From positions 1 to 64,000 of the forward strand of contig JABANN010000114.1 of NCBI GenBank assembly GCA_013115125.1: 64,000 bases of DNA, in the 5' to 3' direction. The notes beneath the pieces are model-generated. The model saw only the letters and a program-made list of their open reading frames with translations. It searched no databases and had not been told where the DNA came from. Positions 50,025 through 60,412 of the stretch are shown here, one piece after another. The position numbers and the translations under genes are program-made. This DNA is from Perkinsus olseni (Eukaryota > Perkinsozoa > Perkinsida). The number at the start of each line of letters is the position of its first letter. The first letter of the stretch is position 1.

Positions 50025-50571
50025 TTTAACATCATGTTTACTACTTGTATACATCCTAACTGCTCCACTGTCAATTCTCGATGTAATAATCTTATCGTGT
50101 TGAAAGAGGCAAGTTGAGTTGAATTTATGAGTGGATATTATTAACAATTATCAGCCATGTTTCGCCTGGTGGGACATGTCGAGCCCCAATCGGGACCGCA
50201 CATTGCTCGTGTAAGACACACAACCCAGTCATTATCAGCTAATTAAAGTATTAGCCTCGGCAATTCCACTGGGCATTTGCGTGAAGGAGCTGAGCGGCTT
50301 TGACCACTCTATGGTGGAAGTGTGCCCCAGCACACCGAGAGCGATACCAGTGAATCGATAACAATAACAAAGGATAGAGTTTCCCAATCTCGTGGTCTCG
50401 CTAATATGAGCGCTGTGATATTCAGTCACCGTCAATCGATCGTGGCTTTCAATGTCTTATGGTACTCATACTTGATGTAAACACAAGGGCCGAAATCATG
50501 AACTGGACAGTACATTACAGAGTCCACTGAAAGCGGAACTCGCTGGTAGAGGAAGAAAAACAGTAACAAGC
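50025..50571. other. Intergenic, convergent 3' ends
   Basis: About 545 bases between the PP2C-b stop and the phosphatase stop on the other strand. No gene or structured element recognised. Confidence 0.5.
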
Positions 50572-51913
50572 TCAGTTTTGCTGCTCTAGGAGATGCTCGA
50601 TAGTGGAGAGGTCCTGGCACCAGTAGTCCCACACACAAGCTTCCTTGGCATCCTTTTGATGGGAAGAGGCTGATCGAGAAGCGTGTGGGAAAAGCCGATA
50701 CGCACAAGTCGACTTACCCGCAATCGCACGCTCTTCGGAAGTCACGCCAGAGCAAACTAGGAGCGACTCCATCCCGGAGTTCAGACCGAAGTAGATATCC
50801 GTGTCGATGCGATCACCTTATCACAGACATCTCACCACAACCAGGGTGCACAGTGATACTTACCAACCATCACCATCCGTGATGCCGGCGTATCCGGATG
50901 AGCCTTTCGAATGGCAGCTTGCATGGCGAAGGGTTCTGGCTTGGCGATGAAGCAGTCCGGCTGACGACCAGATGCTGTAGCGAGCGCACGGACGATGCAT
51001 AAGTTGCCCGGAGCCATCTGAGATTGTATCGATCCGAGATGTGGCTCAGGGATGAGCACCTACCAGGGCACCCTTGGCTACTGGGATCTGGGCGTCAGGA
51101 TTAGTGGCGATGAATTTGCAGCCTGGGATGAGTTGAAGACACAGTGATGCATAAGCCAGCTTGTAGTAGTTGATTTGTACGTCAAAACCTACCATCAGAG
51201 TACCATAGTACGAACTTCGAGGCTCCACCAACCAGAGATGACTGCCTGTATGCTTGGGTCGACGGTGATGTCCCTGAGAGACTCAGCGTCCATGGCTTTA
51301 CCGCTGTCGGCTTCCCCGCCGCCAACAACAGTGATGCCCTGACTCTCGAGCTCTCGGACCATGTTCTGGGATCCGATCGCGTACCTACACCCCGCAGGCA
51401 TCCTCGGTGTCACCCTAGTGTCACCGCTTACACTCGAGTAATGCCGAGCTGCTTGAGCCTGAGGCCAGTAAGGTAGGCGCTGCATAGAGCCTTGTCCTCT
51501 TTGAAGAGCCCCTTCACTTCAGGGTACATCTCAGTGATTTTGTCGACGTATTGCTGACGAGTCTTCGAGCTATTGTTAGTAAGGCACCAAACGTCCTTGC
51601 CCTCATCATACAGCCTCTTGAGTAGGGACCCGACGCCATCAAAGGTGATGTTACCATCGTAGAGGCATCCATCGCAATCAAAGATAAAAACGTCGTGGTT
51701 ATCGATGAACCTGCGGGCCTCGGCAGGAGTGTCTATGTGTACGCCTGCCCTAAGATGGCTCTTGTGGGATGAGGTACTGGTAGGGCTGCTGCTGCCAGAG
51801 AGAGAGGACATCAGAAAGATAAAACAGAGGAAGGAGACTGAGCGAGCGCTCGTCCAAAGCGAGAAGAAGCTGAACACTGGTCGTTCATCACGCCGAAACA
51901 CTGAATTCGTCAT
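50572..51913 (-). CDS. PGP: HAD-family phosphoglycolate / 4-nitrophenyl phosphatase
   Basis: Removes 2-phosphoglycolate or related metabolite-damage phosphates. ATG at 51913 gives an N-terminal extension with a hydrophobic run (RSVSFLCFIFLMSSLSG) that could be a signal or targeting peptide, then DTPAEARRFIDNHDV. HAD motif I is FIFDCDGCLYDG, motif II VWCLTNNSS, the cap part has VGFDVQINYYKLAYA and FIATNPDAQIP, motif III FIAKPEPFAM with the Lys, and motif IV GDRIDTDIYFGLNSG. Ends STIEHLLEQQN, TGA at 50572-50574. Five or six introns. It starts 16 bases after the HIBCH stop on the same strand. Confidence 0.92.
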
Positions 51914-51929
51914 CCCGTTCGCGTAGCTC

Positions 51930-53715
51930 TCAGAACTCAACGGGCTCCACTTTGTCGTAGCCAGCGAGGATATCCTCAACCTGCTCAGGGTCAACCTTGG
52001 ATATCTTCGCCGGGGTGTAGTCCGGGGGCATTCCCTGACGAGAACACGACGTGAGCATGAAAGGCTGTAGACAGAGGCTAAGTTCTCAGAGGTCCCGCAA
52101 GGCTCAGCGACTGCGTACTGCTGTGACCTACCTTGCCCTTGTCAAACAGCGTGAAGCGGACGCCCTCCTTGAAGTTGTAGTTATCAACATGAGTAATGGA
52201 GGCCCCCATAAGATACCTATGGACGAGTCCCAGTCAACCAACAGCCCGATACTGCTACTAGGTACTCTCGTGCTAGACAGTCCCCCAATGATGACTGCTC
52301 TCGTAAGGCCTTGTCGTGAAGAGCGTACCACACCGCGCAGGAGGTAGGACACTTCCGGCTAAGGGTATCTGCCACATCCCGATTCCCCATTCCCGTGCTC
52401 ACAGCGGCAGCGATTCTACTTAGACATTTCTCTGCGAAGGGATTGGTATCCTTCTGTGCTTCCAGAGCAGCGATAATGTCCATCAGGGAAGAATGATGGC
52501 CAGGTCCGAAGAACCTGCCAGGTCATGGAAGATACTCCACTCCTCAACGACGGGCGACGGACCGTTCTATTTGCTGTAGAGTATCGGCGCTCAGTAAGGG
52601 ATCCTGGTGGACATCCTCGAGGTCCACACTACAGGCCGCATCCAACACCTTGTCGACCTCACCCTCGCATGCCATCAAGTCCGACCTGAACAGCGCAGCC
52701 TCATGGGGACAGGTAACACAAGAAGAGCGACGGTGATAATCACCTAAGCTGATCCATTTTGTAAGAATCCATGTAGTGGGTTGCCAAACCGTGCTTCAAC
52801 AAGTCAACGCCGTTGAGGCGAGCTCCTGTAAGGCCTGCCACCACCAAGTGAAATAATCATGTTTGTGAAGCGCGGGCTGCACCTAGATAGAGTCCCAGCC
52901 CAGGAGACTTCAAACGGGAGAGGAAATACGATGCACCAATATCAGGAACCTGACCAGTGGATGGATATCCGCACAGCTAACCGACTCGGTACAGTACGAA
53001 TCCGATGCCTGTCTCCGGCATAGAGAATATCGTATTCTCAGCAGCAATACGGTGCGTGCCATACAAGGAGAGGCCAACGCCTCCACCCATGACGATACCG
53101 TTCCAAAGGGACACCCAATTCGAGGGGTACCTACTATGCTGTCATTCAAACGTAGGGCGACGGAAGCAGCTTACGTATGGATTCGATGGTTCATTTGGAA
53201 CTCGGTAGCAAACCACCTAGAAGAGAGATGAGTAACAATTGCCGACGGGCGAGATCTCACCTCAAATTCCATCCACTGTTGCCCTCGTCAGCCATACGAG
53301 CCACATCTCCTCCGGCGCAGAAGGCCCGCTGACCCTCTCCAGTGACTACGACCTACTAGACTCCCATCCAGCATAGTATATGACATATACTATCTGTGAT
53401 CGTACTCCTACCGTAGGTGGGCTGTCACTGAGCATCCACTCGCCAACCCAGCTGTTGATACAGGAGACCTAACCGAAGACTGTAACGGTGGCCTAGCGAT
53501 GGTAGCACTACTTGGTCCAACGTCAAGGCATTGAGCTTAGAAGGTCTGTTGAGGTGAATGTTGACGACCTTGCGAGACTCCGATGCGGAAAGCTTGAGCT
53601 CGCCAGTGTGGATGGCTGAGGCGCTAGCACCTGCGAAGGGCGGTGCTGGAGACCTGATAGATCCACGGACTACTACTACTATGGGCCCCCACTGACGATG
53701 CGGCGGTGGACACAT
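51930..53715 (-). CDS. HIBCH: 3-hydroxyisobutyryl-CoA hydrolase (HIBCH)
   Basis: Crotonase-fold thioesterase of valine breakdown, usually mitochondrial. VVNIHLNRPSKLNALTLDQ, QRAFCAGGDVARMADEGNS (oxyanion hole), VSLWNGIVMGGGVGLSLYGT, FSMPETGIGFVPDVGTSYFL (the catalytic Glu and Asp region typical of HIBCH), then RIAAAVSTGMGNRDVADTL, a DNYNFKEGVRFTLFDKGK block and MPPDYTPAKISKVDPEQVED. Ends AGYDKVEPVEF, TGA at 51930-51932. The ATG at 53715 opens a basic, hydrophobic stretch (RQWGPIVVVVRGSIRS) that could be a mitochondrial presequence. Many short introns; several 5' exons are approximate. Confidence 0.9.
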
Positions 53716-53864
53716 GCCTCGCTACGCTCCCCAGACGATTCATCAGAAAAAACAACTGTCCGGAAATGACCCCAGTCCCCCCTCAGCCAAGCGGCACTTC
53801 AACTCGATACATCAAGAATGTCTTAGTAAGTATGTACAGTGTGTCTACACACGATTCCGTGTGC

Positions 53865-53931
53865 GAGGATACTGTCAGCGCAAGCTCTGTCATTTACTGA
53901 TGATTGCTGAGCTGCACTTCATTCGTCCCTC
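53865..53931 (-). promoter_or_regulatory. Candidate SECIS element for selenoprotein K
   Basis: Drawn by hand on the minus strand. Core AUGA at 53922-53919. The stem's 5' side AGUGCAGCUC (53918-53909) pairs with GAGCUUGCGCU (53887-53877), giving 10 pairs with one bulged U. Core GA at 53876-53875. The apical loop of about 21 nt has the unpaired AA at 53905-53904, 13 nt after the AUGA. A lower helix is GAGG (53931-53928) with CCUC (53868-53865), separated from the core by an internal loop. All three SECIS invariants (AUGA, AA, GA) are in the right order and spacing. It lies 24 nt after the SelK stop. No folding program was run. Confidence 0.62.
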
Positions 53932-53955
53932 AACGACTTAGTAAAACTCGGACTT

Positions 53956-54701
53956 TTACCCGCATCAGCCGCCTGACATCGATGAATGGACATCAGATCG
54001 GGAGGGCCGAAGCGGTAGTACCCATGGCCCGCATCTTTGCTATGCCTTCTAAACCCTTCATATCTCCCATTTGCGGCCGACCGACACTGCGGGGGCCTCT
54101 ACCATTGGGACCGCCACCGTTCTGAAATGCGACTCCTCGAACACACAGGCGCCCACACCATGATTGAATCAGGCTTGAGCGCAACGAGAGGGATCGATGT
54201 GAAGATCCAGCGGAGAAGTGCATGCTGGGTGGCAGCAGTTGCTCTACCAAGCACTCGATAGAATCGAGTTGTAGTCCATGAGACCCGATGAGCTCATCAT
54301 GTTTCTACCCGCGTCCGGGCGTACTCAGTCCGCAGACACTATGACCCGTCTGCTACGTCGGGCGTACTGATACACGTGCACAACGTATAACGTTGGAAAT
54401 GCAAGGGGTGTCCCCATTCGTATTACATCCCCTCCCCAGCCACCGCCTCCTTTGCGGCTCCTGTTCGAGGATGGACGGTATGCTGAGCTCGATCCCGGCG
54501 CGAAGATACCCTAAAAGCCGACATCAAATTCGCTTGACTGAACGCACTTAGCCCGCTACTGACTTGCAAGAACAGCATCACCACTCCGAAGACCTTCCAG
54601 AACAGATCAATAACCGCCTGTAGGGGCCACCACAAGCTCAACTTCCTGTGGGGCACTTGGGACTCATCCGAGTACAATACTCCATCCACTATCACCGCCA
54701 T
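53956..54701 (-). CDS. SELENOK: Selenoprotein K with in-frame UGA (Sec)
   Basis: Small ER membrane selenoprotein. Exons, in transcript order: 54701-54564, 54510-54427, 54121-54022 and 53972-53956 (17 nt). Together they give 112 residues. The N-terminus MAVIVDGVLYSDESQVPHRK precedes a single membrane helix VIDLFWKVFGVVMLFLQ, then SRKGGGGWGGD and NGGGPNGRGPRSVGRP, the Gly/Pro/Arg-rich cytosolic tail. A 49-nt intron (53973-54021) joins MRAMG to G-U-C-G, with TGA at 53967-53965 and TAA at 53958-53956. Sec is residue 110, third from the end, as in SelK (GGUGR in vertebrates). Read without splicing, the exon would run on to ASALPI and a different stop, hiding Sec. A SECIS-like hairpin follows. The second intron (305 nt) is long for this locus. 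Confidence 0.85.
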
Positions 54702-55455
54702 TAATGATGATAACAAAAATCAATATAACTGGCATGACCCCTCCCACCCGAATCCAGGAAATGAACGATTTACATGCTGATGTGAATACCCGCTGCATTT
54801 CCGACCCCAGTACTCCTTTTGCACCGCCAAAGCTGATAATCGGCCCTTTCGGAGTCACAGACTCGAAACTACCAGAGGGGAAGAACGGAAACTGCCGGAT
54901 AGATCATTTCCAGAAACCCAAAACTCGCCGGCGAAAAGGGTCTCACCGTGCAGATCGTGCGGTGATGACTCGCTCAGGAGGAATTCCAATATACGATTGC
55001 GATCCAGATGTGGCGCGGGATAGCCCCGTTGACGGCGGAAGCTAATTGATAATGAACTCCACAGAAGACGACATCGGAAAGGGGCATACAGGGTGGTGAT
55101 GATGGTGGGAGATCAGCTTGGCAGTATCATCATTGATGGTGGTAGCCACAATACTGACGACCCGAAATGGTGATGCGTGTACGAAGACAGCAGCAACACC
55201 AGCCAACAACTAAAATCACTAGGTTAAACACTTCTTGTCCTCAGCCTCCATACAGTCGAATGCAGCCACGCACTAGTAGACGACGCGACCAGCATCAAAC
55301 AGTGGAGGTGATATCGTAAGATGACAAAGTGCTGCCTAGTGATCAGGGTGGGGGCAGCTAACACCCTATGGCGGACTATTCCTCTTTAAGTAGAGCGAGC
55401 AATGGTATCATTGTTACTATCATTTACATTTAGCATCGGTACTAGTAGTTCCAAC
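54702..55455. other. Intergenic upstream of selenoprotein K
   Basis: About 750 bases between the SLC35F-type stop and the SelK start, both minus strand. Open frames on both strands (for example plus 54704-55045) show no family features or splice logic. Presumably the SelK promoter and SLC35F 3' UTR. Confidence 0.45.
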
Positions 55456-56643
55456 CTACTCTACAGCACGCGACCCGCTGCTACTACTACCAGTATTCTC
55501 CTCTGTTGTAGCCGGCCTGGGGGCCTTTCTGCTCTTCCTCTGCGTGGGCGCAGGAGCTGCATGGTACAACACCAAGCCACCCAGCGCCAAGGCAAACGAT
55601 ATGGCATACATGGCGTGGGACAACCTGAAACTACCTTCTCTAAGGAAGTCGAACACCGCAGCATAGATGTGGGTAGTTAGCAGAGAAAGGTTCATCACAG
55701 CCGCGTCAAAGAGACCAAGGAAGTGGGCTGTCAACGTGTACATGGTGACCAGACAGAAAACGTATCCTGCCATATACCCAACCGCCACTCCGTTCGTCCA
55801 GTCTATGGCAGCTATCTGCTTGCGCTCATGCGACACGACGTGGATGAGTGAAATCAAAATGCCGAAGAGGCCAATCATACCGAGGAACTCCGCCGAGGCT
55901 AAGAAAGGGTCAATGCAGCGTTTACGCTTCATGTCTTCATCCACGACCTCCGTTTCCAGCTTCGTTGATCGTAATCGCTTCACCATGTACTCCTGGAAGA
56001 CATTGCCACAAGCATAGAGGGTAGCGCCAGCGAGAACGAGGAGATCTCCGACCAGGGCGTCTTGCGAAGAGGCAAGATTATCGGGATTCCTAGTGTAATC
56101 GAGCCACACAGTAAAACCCATTCCCGAGAGGGATATGACAACAGCTCCTATGTGGACCCAGTTGTACTTGGCCTTGAGGAAAATCATTGATAGAACCATC
56201 GCGCAAGGGATGGTGAAGCAGTTGAGCAGTTGAGCTGACGTGATGTTAGTGAACTGATAGGCCCACACAGCGAGGTAGTTCGCGTTGACGTCAATGCAAG
56301 CGAAGATGAGGTAGAACCACCACGGCAAAGTCAAACCGTTCTTCCACGGTTTACAGGCGAAAACGTAAAAGCTCAGAAATACGTAGATGAACATACTCTG
56401 AAAGGCTGGAGCATTGAAGTTGTAGTCACTTGCCAGTACTGTTGAGAAGGCCCCAGTGCCGAAGACGCAGAGGGAGATGATCTGACCCTCTAGGATGGCC
56501 CATGCCTTCATCCGAATAGCTTCCTTGGATATGCCTTGTCGGGATGATGGGTAACAACGCATGGCGGTGGTCGGGCTGTCCTCAAGCAGTAGGGGTCTCG
56601 ATAGGGCGGAGGTGATGAAAGAGAGGTCATCCAGCACTCCCAT
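55456..56643 (-). CDS. SLC35F1/F2-like solute transporter (DMT superfamily)
   Basis: Intronless open frame of 395 residues with about ten transmembrane helices. Family-type segments include WAILEGQIISLCVFGTGAFS, WWFYLIFACIDVNANYLAVW, AYQFTNITSAQLLNCFTIPC, FLKAKYNWVHIGAVVIS, GDLLVLAGATLYACGNVFQE and ISFALALGGLVLY. These match the SLC35F (DUF914) branch of the drug/metabolite transporter superfamily. The C-terminus is a basic, Ser-rich tail (TQRKSRKAPRPATTEE). Substrate is unknown for most of this branch. One full-length exon amid intron-dense neighbours is unusual. Confidence 0.93.
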   Translation of the reverse strand: MGVLDDLSFITSALSRPLLLEDSPTTAMRCYPSSRQGISKEAIRMKAWAILEGQIISLCVFGTGAFSTVLASDYNFNAPAFQSMFIYVFLSFYVFACKPWKNGLTLPWWFYLIFACIDVNANYLAVWAYQFTNITSAQLLNCFTIPCAMVLSMIFLKAKYNWVHIGAVVISLSGMGFTVWLDYTRNPDNLASSQDALVGDLLVLAGATLYACGNVFQEYMVKRLRSTKLETEVVDEDMKRKRCIDPFLASAEFLGMIGLFGILISLIHVVSHERKQIAAIDWTNGVAVGYMAGYVFCLVTMYTLTAHFLGLFDAAVMNLSLLTTHIYAAVFDFLREGSFRLSHAMYAISFALALGGLVLYHAAPAPTQRKSRKAPRPATTEENTGSSSSGSRAVE

Positions 56644-56959
56644 GAGGAGTAGAGGTATCTCTGAGACGACATCGGCGTCACACTGATGAGCGGAGCGAAG
56701 CGATTCACGTTGTGGCGTTTTCGAAGTCGCCAGTCACGCGAGCGAACTTGCTACTCGAGCAACAGTGTGCCTTTGTGTTCAACTCTGGGTCGAGTTTGGA
56801 AGCTCAAGTTGCCTTTGATGCGTCGCGGAGTCCCTCTACCCCTACCTCCGTGACCCCGCTGCCCGCCAAGGAAGGGTTTGACAACACAAAGGTGATACAT
56901 CTTCATGAACATCACTCAACTGTATCATTACTCGCAACGGAGTCAGTGCATCATCATCA
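56644..56959. other. Intergenic
   Basis: 316 bases between the Kelch-BTB stop and the SLC35F start, both minus strand; should hold the SLC35F promoter. A short CAT run sits at its edge near 56950. Confidence 0.45.
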
Positions 56960-59900
56960 TCATTTACTATGATGGCCTATCGCGGCTGCCTTTGTCACCT
57001 CCAACAGGAGGCTTGGCACCGATGAAAGCTGGTCGAAGGAGGCAAGGGCAGTGACCTGAGTAATGATTGAATGATGCACTCGGCAGCGGTACGGGGAACA
57101 GGTACGGACCTGGTCGAAGTTCTTGAGGACAAAGGACATACAATGGCGTTTGAGGTCGGTCGCCTGATGCTGGTCACTTATCTTCAGAAGGGTACACACA
57201 TTATCAACGTCAACCATGTGGATGAGTACGGCTTGGCAAAGGTGCTTCAAACCGTCCAAGGCATAGTGGTCGGCCTGGCAGGTCACCGGGAGTAGCGGCC
57301 GTCACTCACGGAATCGATAACGAGGAGAAGGAGGTAAGCGCAGACTTACCAAGCCCAGGACCTCCGCCATACTCCCGGTGTCCAATTTATGATGTGCTAC
57401 GCGACCAGTATATAAAAACTCCAGCATGACCGAGAAGGCCTCGAACGACCAGCCGGTCAGTTTGACCTGAGAAACATCACGACCATAGAAGCAAGCAAGG
57501 AACGGAGCAGCAGCAGCACCTCTCGCTCTCGAGACTCCTTCATACCTCCCGTGAACATCGCTCTGAAGTGACTGCATTGAGAGGCCTGAACAGGTCCAGC
57601 GGAGGGTACCACAGGGCACAGGGCCGCGTGATCTCACCAGTATGGCCTTGTGGGCGTAGATTCGCTCGCCGCTGTCACCAATTAACAAAGTTACATCGCT
57701 GAACTCAGGATTGTTGAGGAGGCCACGCAGATTAGACAAGAGCGCTGCGACCTGTACAAGGTTGTAGATCGTAGTGGGAGGATTCACCAGGTGACTTACC
57801 GCGCCCTCCGACAGTTCTGTCTCCTCTAGTCGGGTAACGTCCAGGACGTGAAGATCGTTCAACCAGCGGATACCGTCGAAGCCACCAAAGACAAACAACT
57901 TCGCAGAGCCAACCAAGCATGCTGAATGCCTGAGAGGACGTGGGTCGCATCAGGCGACTGCCGCTTGAAGGAGTGGCATGACCTCTGTCGGCCTGCCGGA
58001 ACATGGTCGCTCTCTGTAGGATGCATCCACCTACAGGAAGCCTAACAACTTGGCAGGGGAGTGAGAGGCCGTGCTTACCTGTGCACGGTCGATCCACTAA
58101 AATCACCAGTGCTAGGAGAGAAGCCACCGGGGTGCCCCGTGTCCAGTATGTAGAGGTCGTTAGACCGACCCTATCCAAAGCTGGAATTCGACGCAGTACG
58201 TGATGAGTCCGGCGCTCTCACCTTGCCATCATACCCGCCGAAAAGGAAGATCTTCCTCCCAATCAAGTTGGCAGTGTGCCCTCGCAAACCTGGCGGGGGC
58301 GTCCCGAGGATGCTAGGCTGGTACCTGCCGGGGTACATACCTCCACCCAGGCTCTCGGCACACTCACCAGAGTAACTTGGTGGTGTCGAAAACATGAAGA
58401 TCTGTGAGATGCTTGTTACCACTGTGACCGCCAAACAGGTACAGCTTCGTACCTTCACGACGAGAGCATGACGAAGCCGTGGCCACAGAGAACGCACCAA
58501 CAACAGTCATCGTGTGAGCGTTCCTCGCCATGGGAGGCTGTCCACAGATGTTGGGTTGAATCCAGGTCATGGTCTCCAGGTCCAGTACATCTGAAAAAGA
58601 ACCTCGTAGCCTCCCTTCCCTCCCCCTCTGAGCTGACCTATGTCATTGAAGCATTTCTGTCCATCATACCCGCCAAACATGTACAACTTCTTATTCAGTC
58701 GCGAGAGCGTATGGCAGGCCCGAGCTGATGGCGACTGCGAAGGCTATACAATGACAACCACTCAATGATTGCTCCCCACCTGGCCGCTAGTTATGACTTT
58801 GACCCAGCGGAGATTCCTGTAGGCGGCGTTCGTGGGGTTGGTCGACAATACCTATCACACGGCGCTAGCCCATGACGTCAACATTGTCGACCTCACAGAC
58901 TCGTCTGCCCTATCTTCGACCTCGTCGTCTACCCTGAGGATTGGCACAGGATGAGGCAAAGTGGCAAGGCAAACGAGAGCCGAGACACAATTTCCACGGA
59001 GCGCTACCGGCCGCTACCGGAACCTACTCTTCCAAATTGCCACTGAGAGCACCTGCGCTGACCTGAGGAAGGGAGACTGACGTCCGATAGTGACTCAGCC
59101 CTAGAAATGTCCTCACCGTCGACCCAGGGTCCCCAGTGCCTTGTGATGCTAGCGTGGGGTTGAGGGTCCCAGGGGAGGCGTACACAGGCGCATTGGCGTT
59201 ACCGCCAGTTGCGGTATCCGCCTGGAAGCTGGTCATGCTCGCCGCCCTGCCGGCCACCATGTTACTCCTCACACCGGGACCTGCCAGCACTCAGCCTACC
59301 ATTCACAGCTGATAGCAGCTATGCATACACGGGCACGAGGGAATCGATGGACCGTCATGGCAGATACTCTCAGACTACCAACCGCCACTCTCATCGCAGT
59401 TCCCTGTGCACGGGTTAAGTGCTCTTACTGGAAGTAGCCGCTGGCCCTCCAGACTGCTGCTGCTGGTGCTGCTGCTGCTGCTGTTGGGTGTACAGTACTG
59501 CAGGAGATCCCGTAGGATAACTGAGCCACAATGGTACGAGGAAGTTGGAGAAGCACGTTGTCGCTGAGGCTACCTCCCAGATCTTTGGAGCTGAGGAGAG
59601 GACGGCGCATCGGCACGACGGGACTGGTGGCGCTGCTGAAGCTGCTGCCCCGCGAGGCGGTGCTCCGGGTAGTCCATATTCACCTGCCTCTATGCATACA
59701 ACAGTAGCCGGGAACTCCCTCTGCCTACCAGAACGTGAGTATCAGCCAACCACTTCCCGCCATCGTGACCGCCGTGGACGAAGAGCCTGCCGTCCACTAC
59801 AGCAGTCGTGTGCTGATGATGATAATAGTGATACGATGATGCAGCGAGCCGGCCGTAGGTGGACTCACGTTATTCCTGGCCGCTGGTATCAGAGTCCCTC

Positions 59901-60400
59901 TAAGCATGACGACCTCATTCCATTGGAATGTTGCAACATCCAGAACATAGAGGTCATTGAGTGCCTGTGTAGTAGTCCCGCCTGGAACGCAGCCGAGCGC
60001 AGTGTTAGCCCTGCCTTCTTGCCATTCCAGCCACCGAAGATATAAAGATTGCCGTCTATGACGTCGCAGGAGTGAGCTGCCCGGGGACCTGACAGAAAAA
60101 CGGCGGCATCAAGCTGACCTCGCTGTAAGCTGCGGATACCTGGATCATCCGTGGTTGACGGGACGGACCACAGCCGCCGCTTGTCAGATGTCCAGGACTC
60201 GCCTTCCTGCCGCGGAGTGAAACCGCTGCAGCTGTCACCAACACTCCCTAAAGGAGGGGACCGAAGTACTCGTAGTGCCGCAGTAGCCGCGACAGCCTAC
60301 CCGACACGGCGGTCCCGGAGCCTCCTCGGAATGCGCCGCCAGAGTCGCCGTCACCATCCGGGCCCAACCCCCAGTGACCTTCACTCTCCCGGCTCAGCAT
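56960..60400 (-). CDS. Kelch-repeat BTB/BACK protein (LZTR1-like layout)
   Basis: Likely substrate adaptor for a Cullin-3 ubiquitin ligase. ATG at 60400 gives a Gly-rich N-terminus, then Kelch blades: GPRAAHSCDVIDGNLYIFGG, KKLYMFGGYDGQKCFNDI, MARNAHTMTVVGTKLYLFGG, GLRGHTANLIGRKIFLFGGY and AKLFVFGGFDGIRWLNDLHV. The paired Gly and the later Tyr/Trp of each blade are visible. A BTB domain follows (NPEFSDVTLLIGDSGERIYA, HKAILVRS, FSVMLEFLYTGRV), then a BACK-like helical end (YALDGLKHLCQAVLIHM). It ends AAAIGHHSK, TGA at 56960-56962. Kelch before BTB is the order of LZTR1 rather than the KLHL proteins. Many introns; blades near 59.0-59.9 kb are only partly resolved. A CTG/CAG run at about 59456-59485 falls within this gene. 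Confidence 0.85.
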
Positions 60401-60412
60401 AGACTAATATGA

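Noticed and set aside
53993-54250. Unspliced open frame reading through the SelK Gly-rich exon to a stop after ASALPI.
   Set aside because: It loses the SelK C-terminus. The GT after MRAMG and the AG before GCGGC make a normal 49-nt intron, and splicing yields the expected GGU ending.
54704-55045. Plus-strand open frame of 113 codons upstream of SelK.
   Set aside because: Opposite to the local gene direction, overlaps the SelK start region and shows no recognisable motif.
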